A stretch of 12,150 bases of DNA from an uncultured Ruminococcus sp. (GTDB taxonomy: Bacteria > Bacillota > Clostridia > Oscillospirales > Ruminococcaceae): positions 1 through 12,150 of the forward strand of contig CAMNFW010000044.1 of the NCBI GenBank assembly GCA_946537565.1, read 5' to 3'. The notes beneath the pieces are model-generated. The model saw only the letters and a program-made list of their open reading frames with translations, did no database searches and was not told the origin of the DNA. Shown one piece after another: positions 1 through 5,856 of this stretch (positions are counted from its first letter, which is position 1; each line of letters opens with the position of its first letter). Made by a program: the position numbers and the translations under genes.

Positions 1-26
1 TTTTATAATTAACAGATTTTAAGCTG

Positions 27-47
27 TGAAAAAAATTGCTTTTTTCA
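27..47. repeat. A/T-rich perfect inverted repeat (8-bp arms)
   Basis: TGAAAAAA (27-34) and TTTTTTCA (40-47) are perfect reverse complements around a 5-nt loop. The T-run is part of the right arm, so this could act as a weak terminator in either direction for a gene lying left of the window. Its low GC makes a strong RNA structure doubtful. Confidence 0.35.
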
Positions 48-99
48 TGAACTGTCTCAACGTGATAAAGCGTGAGCTTGACGAAACAGATATTATCCG

Positions 100-127
100 G
101 CAGCTCCTAAAATGATCTGCTTTTTTT
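100..127 (+). terminator. Putative intrinsic terminator upstream of the GH74 operon
   Basis: The arms GCAGCTC (100-106) and GATCTGC (114-120) pair over 7 positions with one C/T mismatch around a 7-nt loop, followed directly by seven T (121-127). It most likely ends transcription from a gene to the left. An alternative is an attenuator in a leader that reads into the GH74 gene, but a good promoter lies downstream of it (165-193), which favours the simple reading. Confidence 0.5.
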
Positions 128-164
128 ATTCAAAAATATATCCCGATTATTCATGAAAAAACTG

Positions 165-193
165 TTGACTAATTCTGCATTTTAGGGTATTAT
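165..193 (+). promoter_or_regulatory. Sigma-A type promoter for the GH74-GH25-manA-ROK operon
   Basis: TTGACT (165-170) is a 5/6 match to the -35 consensus and TATTAT (188-193) a 5/6 match to the -10, with a 17-nt spacer. A perfect TATAAT at 191-196 overlaps but would give a 20-nt spacer. Transcription would begin near 200, giving a leader of about 25 nt that carries AGGAGG at 214-219, five bases before the ATG at 225. Confidence 0.6.
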
Positions 194-224
194 AATAGTA
201 TGTAGAAATTTACAGGAGGACGGC

Positions 225-2417
225 ATGAAAGTAATAAAACCACTATCATTGTTATTGTCGGCAGCACTGCTGGCAGGTTCTTTTTCCGGCTGCGGAGAGA
301 AAAGCTCAGGCGGCACGGCTGACTATAACTGGAGCAATGTAGCGATAGGCGGCGGCGGATATATTACAGGCATAGTCTACAATCCCACCGAGGAAGGGCT
401 TGCTTACGTCCGCACAGATATAGGCGGTGCTTACCGTTTTGACAAGGCTCAGGATAAATGGGTTGCTATAACTGACTGCTTCGGAGGCGATGAATGGAAT
501 CTCATAGGTATCGAGAGTATTGCCACTGACCCGAAGGAGCCTAACCGTGTATATGCAGCCTGCGGAACTTATATGGGTGACAACGGTGCAATTATAGCTT
601 CTGATGATTACGGAAAAACCTGGAAGCGCTTCGATCTTGATTTCGGCTGCGGCGGAAACAACTCCGGCAGAGGTGTCGGCGAGAGACTAAAGGTGGATCC
701 GGTAAATAATAATATAGTATATTTTGGTTCGAGAAACAGCGGATTATGGCGTTCGGAGGACTATGGCGAAAGCTGGTCAAAGGTGGAGTCATTTCCAGTT
801 AAGGGCGATTATTTGCAAGAAGGCAATGCTATAGGAATAATGTGGGTAGAATTCGACCCGGCAACAGATGATGTATATGCCGGCGCTGCAATGCTGGGCG
901 GTGAGTGTATATACCGCTCAAAGGACGGCGGAGCAACATGGGAGGCTCTTCCGGCTATACCTTCCGGTATGTATCCATTGCAGGCGGTAATATCCGAAAA
1001 TGGTCATCTGTACACAGCCTGCTCTGATACCGCCGGTCCGAACACTGACCCAAAGAATGGTGCAGTTTATTCCCTTGATCTTAAAACCGGGGAATATAAA
1101 GATATAACTCCGGCTCTTGATGATAACCACTACGGAGGCTACGGCGGTATTACCCTTGATAATCAGGCTCAGGATACTATCGTTGTAACATCTTTAGGAT
1201 TCTGGGACGACAGAGGTCATAATATCTATCGTTCAGAGGACGGCGGCGAGACCTGGAATGCACTCTATACAAAAACTGAAAAGAATTATACAATGGACGT
1301 TTCAGAGGCAGACTGGCTGACCTGGGGCAGGGAAGAAGCCTCTATCGGCTGGTGGACAGCTGCTGTAGCAATGGATCCTTTTAATTCTGATAAGGTTAGC
1401 TACGGCACAGGTGCTACGCTTTACTCCACAGTGAATATGACTGATCTGGGCAGCGGAAATCCTGTTACAATAGAATTTGACGCATACGGCATCGAAGAGA
1501 CAGCGGTATTTGATATGGTTGCGCCGCCCTATGAGGAGGGCAAACCTCAGCTTTATTCGATAATGGGCGATCTTACAGGATTTGCACATATAGACGTTAC
1601 AAAATGTCCTGATGATGCACATTTCATGAAAAACGGAAATCCTACCTCTGTGGACTGTGCATGGCTGGACAGCAATTATGGAGTATATACCAGCGAGAGC
1701 AAAAATTCCCTTGTTTACACCACTGACGGCGGTTCAAGCTGGCAGGTGATAAAGAGACTTCCTGAAAAAGCTCAGGGCGGCAGCGCAACAATGTCAGCTG
1801 ACGGAAAAACAATAATCTGGCGGCCGGGCTCAATAGGCGGAAAGCCTTATGTTACACCTGATTATGGTGAGACCTGGTATGAGTGCAAGGGACTTAGCTA
1901 CGGTGCAAGGATAGAAGCAGACAAGGTAAATCCAGACAAATTCTATGCGGTCAGCGGCGGTATGCTTTATGTGTCCGAAAACGGCGGCAAGAAATTTGAA
2001 CCCACAGGTGCAGTGCTTACTGACAACAGTGAATTAGTTGCGGTAGGCGGAATGGAAGGACATATATGGTCATATAACGGCTCATATCCTATGTATTCGG
2101 AGGACGGCGGAAAGACATTCACAGTTCTAAAAACTGCGAATGCTACAGCTCTCGGACTTGGTGCACCTGAAAAGAAAGGCGGCTATCCGACTATATATAT
2201 CATGGGCAATGACAATGTTTCCGGAAATGATTCTCCGCATGGCGACGGAATTTACCGCTCGACGGATAAAGGAAAGACCTGGCAGCGAATAAACGATGAT
2301 CAGCATCTGTTCGGCAATCTTACATCTTCCATAACCGGTGACAGCGAGGTCTTCGGAAGAGTGTACTTTGCAACAAACGGCAGAGGTATAGTAATGGGAG
2401 ATGCAGCAGAGAAATAA
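225..2417 (+). CDS. GH74 endo-xyloglucanase, lipid-anchored
   Basis: This is a secreted beta-1,4-glucanase of glycoside hydrolase family 74, which cuts the backbone of xyloglucan by inversion using two Asp. The 730-aa protein begins with a lipoprotein signal ending in FSGC (Cys23), so it should sit on the outer face of the membrane. The rest is the tandem seven-bladed propeller of GH74. The family signature RTDIGGAYR holds the expected general base D65, and SVDCAW holds the expected general acid D477. Asp-box motifs (S-x-D-x-G-x-T-W type) recur at about 126, 176, 231, 336, 499, 544, 583, 625 and 678. The C-terminus (GRVYFATNGRGI, 711-722) is typical of the family. There is no dockerin or carbohydrate-binding module, unlike many cellulosomal GH74 enzymes. 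It is the first gene of the operon; AGGAGG lies 5 nt before the start and its stop overlaps the next ATG by 1 nt. Endo versus exo action and exact substrate cannot be read from sequence. Confidence 0.9.
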   Translation: MKVIKPLSLLLSAALLAGSFSGCGEKSSGGTADYNWSNVAIGGGGYITGIVYNPTEEGLAYVRTDIGGAYRFDKAQDKWVAITDCFGGDEWNLIGIESIATDPKEPNRVYAACGTYMGDNGAIIASDDYGKTWKRFDLDFGCGGNNSGRGVGERLKVDPVNNNIVYFGSRNSGLWRSEDYGESWSKVESFPVKGDYLQEGNAIGIMWVEFDPATDDVYAGAAMLGGECIYRSKDGGATWEALPAIPSGMYPLQAVISENGHLYTACSDTAGPNTDPKNGAVYSLDLKTGEYKDITPALDDNHYGGYGGITLDNQAQDTIVVTSLGFWDDRGHNIYRSEDGGETWNALYTKTEKNYTMDVSEADWLTWGREEASIGWWTAAVAMDPFNSDKVSYGTGATLYSTVNMTDLGSGNPVTIEFDAYGIEETAVFDMVAPPYEEGKPQLYSIMGDLTGFAHIDVTKCPDDAHFMKNGNPTSVDCAWLDSNYGVYTSESKNSLVYTTDGGSSWQVIKRLPEKAQGGSATMSADGKTIIWRPGSIGGKPYVTPDYGETWYECKGLSYGARIEADKVNPDKFYAVSGGMLYVSENGGKKFEPTGAVLTDNSELVAVGGMEGHIWSYNGSYPMYSEDGGKTFTVLKTANATALGLGAPEKKGGYPTIYIMGNDNVSGNDSPHGDGIYRSTDKGKTWQRINDDQHLFGNLTSSITGDSEVFGRVYFATNGRGIVMGDAAEK

Positions 2418-3136
2418 TGATTGATAAAAAAAGAACAGGTCTGGTAACAGCAGGCGTGTTAATGATAGGTTTCACCTCGTTGGTGACTTGTCTGTTTTCC
2501 ACAGCAACGGTAAGCAAGGTGAAATATCCGGTGTTCGGAGTTGATGTTTCTCATTATCAGGGCGATGTCAACTGGCAGAAGCTGGAGGAGCAAGGCGTTA
2601 AATTTGCTTTTATCAAGGCAACTGAGGGCAGCGGTCATATAGACGAATCTGTCTGCGACAACCTTGAATGGGCAAGGGAGACAGGCATAAAAATATCATG
2701 CTATCATTTTTTCAGCTTTGACAGTCCAGGTGAGACCCAGGCTGAAAACTTCATAAACAGCGTGGAAAAAAACAGTATAGATATGCCGCCGGTAGTAGAT
2801 ATAGAGTATTATGCTGATAAATATATCAACAAGCCCAGCCGTGAGGAGGCGGAAGCGATAATGACTCCGCTGCTGGAAAGGCTGGAGGAATACTATGGTG
2901 TAAAGCCGATAATATATACTACAATACCGGTATATTTCAGGTATGTGGGAACCAGCTATTCTGACTATCCGCTGTGGATAAGATGCACACAAATGGAGCC
3001 TGATTTCATGGACTGGAAATTCTGGCAGTATTCAGATCAGGGAGTGCTGGAAGGATATTACGGCGAAGAAAGATGTATTGATTTCAATGTATACAACGGC
3101 AGTGAGGAGGATTTTTATAATGAATTCGGAAAATGA
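2417..3136 (+). CDS. GH25 muramidase (lysozyme), membrane-anchored or secreted
   Basis: This is a 239-aa glycoside hydrolase family 25 enzyme, a family that cleaves the MurNAc-GlcNAc bond of peptidoglycan. An N-terminal hydrophobic segment (about 8-30) serves as a signal peptide or membrane anchor. The catalytic domain follows at once: FGVDVSHYQ near 40-48 (D43), the acidic pair in VVDIEYY (D128, E130), IIYTT (166-169), FWQYSDQG (202-209) and IDFNVYNG (D222), all in family order. No wall-binding repeats (LysM, SH3, choline-binding) are present. The start codon shares its A with the GH74 stop (TAATG), so translation is probably coupled. The coding end overlaps manA by 17 nt. A muramidase inside a sugar-use operon is unusual. 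It may loosen the wall for export or assembly of surface enzymes, or attack other bacteria; neither can be decided here. Confidence 0.88.
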   Translation: MIDKKRTGLVTAGVLMIGFTSLVTCLFSTATVSKVKYPVFGVDVSHYQGDVNWQKLEEQGVKFAFIKATEGSGHIDESVCDNLEWARETGIKISCYHFFSFDSPGETQAENFINSVEKNSIDMPPVVDIEYYADKYINKPSREEAEAIMTPLLERLEEYYGVKPIIYTTIPVYFRYVGTSYSDYPLWIRCTQMEPDFMDWKFWQYSDQGVLEGYYGEERCIDFNVYNGSEEDFYNEFGK

Positions 3137-4124
3137 TCTTCTGCTTCCTTTCAGGCTTATACCGCCGGTAAAGGATTATATCTGGGGCGGCACAAGGCTG
3201 AGAGATGAGTTCAATAAGAACAGCAGCCTTGAAAGACTGGCTGAAAGCTGGGAGCTGAGCTGTCATAATGACGGCAGAAGTATCATAGCTGACGGTGAAT
3301 ATGAAGGCATTACACTTAATGAATATCTGGAAAAAAATCCGGGAGCTGCCGGAAAAAACTGCGGAAGGTTTGAATATTTTCCTGTGCTGATAAAGCTGAT
3401 AGATGCAAAGAATGACCTGTCTGTACAGGTGCATCCTGACGATGAATATGCAATGGCAGCTGAGGGAGAATACGGCAAGACTGAAATGTGGTATATTATT
3501 GACTGTGAGCCTGGTGCTGAGCTTATTTATGGTTTCAGGGAAAAGATTACCAGGGAACAGTTCAGGGCGGCGATAGAGAATAATACTCTTCTTGACTATG
3601 TGAATAAAGTTCCGGTAAAGCCGGGAGATGTGTTTTTTATCCCTTCCGGAACACTCCATGCAATTGGAAAGGGTATACTCATCGCTGAGATACAGCAGAA
3701 TTCAAACACCACCTACAGAGTTTATGATTATGGAAGACTTGGTGCAGACGGAAGACCCAGGGAGCTGCACATTGAAAAGGCTATTGATGTAACAAAACTG
3801 GAAAAGCCTGAAAATAAGCCGTTGTACGCTCCTGCCGGCAGCGGTGACAGTATGCAGAACATAGGCTTTTGCGATTATTTTACAGTTAATAAATATGACA
3901 GCACCGACAGCTTCGGACTTGTTCCGGAGGATACGTTCATACATCTGCTGGTCATAAACGGCAGCGGAAAGCTTATTTCCCCTGACCATGAAAATTTTGA
4001 GCTTCCCCTTGAAAAGGGAACAAGTGTATTTATTCCGGCTGACACCGGAAGGTATGTTATAAAAGGAAAAATCAGCGTTATCACCACTGCTGTGCCGGTG
4101 AGTGATACACAGGCTGAGAAATAA
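3120..4124 (+). CDS. manA: Mannose-6-phosphate isomerase, class I
   Basis: This cytosolic zinc enzyme interconverts mannose 6-phosphate and fructose 6-phosphate. The start is placed at 3120, not at the in-frame ATG at 3078, because GAGGAGG (3104-3110) sits 9 nt before it and homology begins soon after (LIPPVKDYIWGG). The result is 334 aa, close to the roughly 315-aa Bacillus-type ManA. Zinc ligands are visible: Q103 and H105 in VQVHPDDEY, E122 in GKTEMWYI and H180 in PSGTLHAIG. The catalytic Arg is in TYRVYDYGR (R200). The C-terminal part (about 230-334) is the second cupin half. The gene overlaps the GH25 gene by 17 nt and precedes the ROK kinase by 18 nt, so it belongs to the same operon. 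The role is probably to feed mannose units into glycolysis or to supply mannose 6-phosphate for glycan synthesis. Confidence 0.92.
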   Translation: MNSENDLLLPFRLIPPVKDYIWGGTRLRDEFNKNSSLERLAESWELSCHNDGRSIIADGEYEGITLNEYLEKNPGAAGKNCGRFEYFPVLIKLIDAKNDLSVQVHPDDEYAMAAEGEYGKTEMWYIIDCEPGAELIYGFREKITREQFRAAIENNTLLDYVNKVPVKPGDVFFIPSGTLHAIGKGILIAEIQQNSNTTYRVYDYGRLGADGRPRELHIEKAIDVTKLEKPENKPLYAPAGSGDSMQNIGFCDYFTVNKYDSTDSFGLVPEDTFIHLLVINGSGKLISPDHENFELPLEKGTSVFIPADTGRYVIKGKISVITTAVPVSDTQAEK

Positions 4125-4142
4125 AACAACGGAGGAAGAATT

Positions 4143-5108
4143 ATGAAATATTATGTAGGAATCGACCTTGGCGGAACAAATATCGTTGCAGGTGTTGTAG
4201 ACGGCGACTACAATATCATAGCTAAGGCAAGCACAAAGACAAATTGTCCACGCCCTGAAAAGGAAATAGCTATGGATATGGCTAAAATGGCTTTCGAGGC
4301 AGTGGCAAATGCAGGACTGACCTTTGATGACATTGAGTGGATAGGAATCGGAACTCCCGGTATTGCCAACAGCGCTACCGGTATTATCGAGTATTCAAAT
4401 AATCTCGGTTTCAAGGATACTCCAATGGTAAAGTATATCACCGAGGCTATCGGAAGAGATGATACACCTGTATTTATTGAGAACGATGCCAACGCAGCTG
4501 CTTATGGTGAATATGTAGCCGGTGCAGCAAAGGGCGCAAAGAATGCAGTTTGCATCACTCTTGGAACCGGTGTAGGCGGCGGAATAATCATTGACGGCAA
4601 GATCTATGCTGGTTCAAATTTTGCTGGCGCTGAGATAGGACATACGGTCATAGAGGTTGACGGCGCACAGTGTTCATGCGGAAGAAAGGGCTGCTTTGAG
4701 GCTTATTCATCTGCAACAGGTCTTATTCGCATGACAAAGGAAGCAATGGCAGAGCATCCGGACAGCATTATGAACAAAATGGCTGAGGATAAGGGAAAGG
4801 TAACTGCCCGCACTTCATTCGACTGCATGAGAGCAGGAGATAAGTATGCACAGGCTGTTGTTGACAAGTACATCAAGTACCTGGCAGCAGGAATCACAAA
4901 TACTATAAATATATTCCAGCCGGATATTCTTTGTATCGGCGGCGGAGTATGCAACGAGGGCGATCCTCTTCTCCTGCCAATGAAGGCACTGGTGGAGAAA
5001 GAGGTTTACACCAAGAATTCAGAGAAGAATACTAAGATCGTTATTGCTGAGCTGGGCAACGACGCTGGCATTATTGGTGCAGCATTCCTGGGCAAGGCAA
5101 ATTCCTGA
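4143..5108 (+). CDS. glcK: ROK-family glucokinase
   Basis: This is a 321-aa cytosolic sugar kinase of the ROK family, probably phosphorylating glucose with ATP to glucose 6-phosphate. The phosphate-binding loop DLGGTNI is at 8-14, the catalytic base D115 lies in ENDANAAA, and LGTGVGGG is at 140-147. The ROK zinc site is complete: H167 in EIGHTV, then C177, C179 and C184 in CSCGRKGC, followed by E186. There is no N-terminal helix-turn-helix, so this is the kinase branch and not a NagC/XylR-type repressor. GGAGG at 4131-4135 is 7 nt before the ATG. It is the last gene of the saccharide operon and would trap glucose released from beta-glucan. Glucose specificity is inferred from family resemblance; mannose, allose or N-acetylmannosamine kinases share these motifs. 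Confidence 0.88.
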   Translation: MKYYVGIDLGGTNIVAGVVDGDYNIIAKASTKTNCPRPEKEIAMDMAKMAFEAVANAGLTFDDIEWIGIGTPGIANSATGIIEYSNNLGFKDTPMVKYITEAIGRDDTPVFIENDANAAAYGEYVAGAAKGAKNAVCITLGTGVGGGIIIDGKIYAGSNFAGAEIGHTVIEVDGAQCSCGRKGCFEAYSSATGLIRMTKEAMAEHPDSIMNKMAEDKGKVTARTSFDCMRAGDKYAQAVVDKYIKYLAAGITNTINIFQPDILCIGGGVCNEGDPLLLPMKALVEKEVYTKNSEKNTKIVIAELGNDAGIIGAAFLGKANS

Positions 5109-5133
5109 AAAAAATTGAATTAAGAGTCAGGGG

Positions 5134-5167
5134 CAGGATAATTATATCTATGCTTCTGAATATCCTG
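5134..5167. repeat. Inverted repeat CAGGATA / TATCCTG
   Basis: Perfect 7-bp arms (5134-5140 and 5161-5167) flank a 20-nt loop just after the ROK kinase stop codon. No T-run follows. It may fold in the 3' end of the operon transcript together with the larger hairpin that begins 12 nt later. Confidence 0.4.
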
Positions 5168-5178
5168 TAAACTGAAAG

Positions 5179-5224
5179 CAGCCATATGTACAAATCTATG
5201 TAAGATTTTTTGTGCATATGGCTG
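5179..5224. repeat. Long hairpin between the two operons
   Basis: CAGCCATATG (5179-5188) pairs perfectly with CATATGGCTG (5215-5224). The stem continues through a G-T wobble, then ACAAA with TTTGT, and TCT with AGA after three unpaired T. The total is about 18 paired positions around a small loop. A six-T run lies inside the right arm and not after the stem, so this is not a textbook intrinsic terminator. It is the most stable structure in the spacer and probably marks the 3' end of the saccharide operon or a processing site. Confidence 0.55.
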
Positions 5225-5273
5225 AAAACATATATCTGCTGCAACGATATGGGAAAAATAATACACATATTTT

Positions 5274-5287
5274 ATGAACCGGTTCAT
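5274..5287. promoter_or_regulatory. 14-bp perfect palindrome, possible operator
   Basis: ATGAACCGGTTCAT is fully self-complementary with a central CCGG and ends 36 nt before the sigma factor ATG. A symmetric site with a central CG step resembles LacI/GalR-family operators, and its position suits control of the sigma operon. The regulator is not encoded in the window. No convincing -35/-10 pair was found around it, so its relation to the transcription start is unknown. Confidence 0.45.
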
Positions 5288-5323
5288 ACTGGTCAGGAAT
5301 CAGTATAATAGGAGGTATCTCAT

Positions 5324-5839
5324 ATGAACGATCTCTCCGCAGACGTAAAACTGGCACAAAAAGGCGATACCGAAGCCTTTGCCCGGCTGTATTCAACAGT
5401 ATACAAAGACCTTTATCACATTGCACTGTACAGCTTAAGAAGCTCCCATGATGCTTCTGATGCGGTCAGCGATACAGTGCTGGATGCTTTCAGCAGCATA
5501 AAAAATCTCCGGGACGGAAATTCCTTCCGGAGCTGGATATTGAAGATATTATCAGCTAAGATTAAACGGAAACAGCGGGAGTATTTCTCTGCTGCTGAAG
5601 AGCTTGATGATGAAAATGTGCATGAAAGTGTTTTCAGCTATGAGTATACTGAGCTGAACGAGGCTCTTGAAAGACTTGACCCTCAGTCAAGGCTGATACT
5701 CTCAATGTCGGTACTGGGCGGATACACCAGCGAGGAAATATCATCAGTCTGCGATCTTAAGCCAAGCTCTGTAAGATCAAGGCTTTCCCGTATAAAGGAA
5801 TGGCTTAGACTTGAGCTGAGTGAAAAGGAAAAACTCTGA
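5324..5839 (+). CDS. RNA polymerase sigma factor, ECF type (sigma-70 family)
   Basis: This 171-aa cytoplasmic sigma factor has the two-domain ECF layout and should direct RNA polymerase to a small set of promoters. Region 2 spans about 19-75 (FARLYSTVYKDLYHIAL, then SFRSWILKI). A linker rich in acidic residues (about 88-112) follows. Region 4 is about 114-162 with the helix-turn-helix YTSEEISSVCDLKPSSVRSRL. There is no region 1.1 or 3. AGGAGG (5310-5315) is 8 nt before the ATG. It leads a tight operon: 17 nt separate its stop from the next start, whose product is a membrane protein with a cytoplasmic head. This is the usual arrangement for an ECF sigma and its membrane-bound anti-sigma partner. 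The pairing is inferred. No close family name can be given. Confidence 0.88.
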   Translation: MNDLSADVKLAQKGDTEAFARLYSTVYKDLYHIALYSLRSSHDASDAVSDTVLDAFSSIKNLRDGNSFRSWILKILSAKIKRKQREYFSAAEELDDENVHESVFSYEYTELNEALERLDPQSRLILSMSVLGGYTSEEISSVCDLKPSSVRSRLSRIKEWLRLELSEKEKL

Positions 5840-5856
5840 ACAAAGGAGTGTGTATT

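Noticed and set aside
23..115. Short + strand frame encoding about 30 residues as a real gene
   Set aside because: It has no ribosome binding site, no recognisable homology, and its end coincides with a terminator stem. Kept only as a low-interest observation.
3078..3119. Upstream in-frame ATG for manA giving 14 extra residues
   Set aside because: The extension lies within the GH25 coding end and has no ribosome binding site of its own, while GAGGAGG at 3104-3110 is well placed for the ATG at 3120, where family homology begins.
592..5268. Several 60-190 residue minus-strand open frames opposite the GH74, GH25, manA and ROK genes
   Set aside because: They lie wholly or almost wholly opposite well-supported + strand genes, lack ribosome binding sites and domain features, and read as compositional shadows.
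5304..5309. TATAAT as the -10 box of the sigma gene
   Set aside because: It abuts the ribosome binding site (5310-5315); a start about 7 nt downstream would fall after the ribosome binding site and leave the mRNA without it. No suitable -35 lies 17 nt upstream.
5848..5856. GTG start for the beta-propeller gene
   Set aside because: The G of this GTG is part of the AAAGGAG ribosome binding site that serves the ATG at 5857, so it cannot be the used start.
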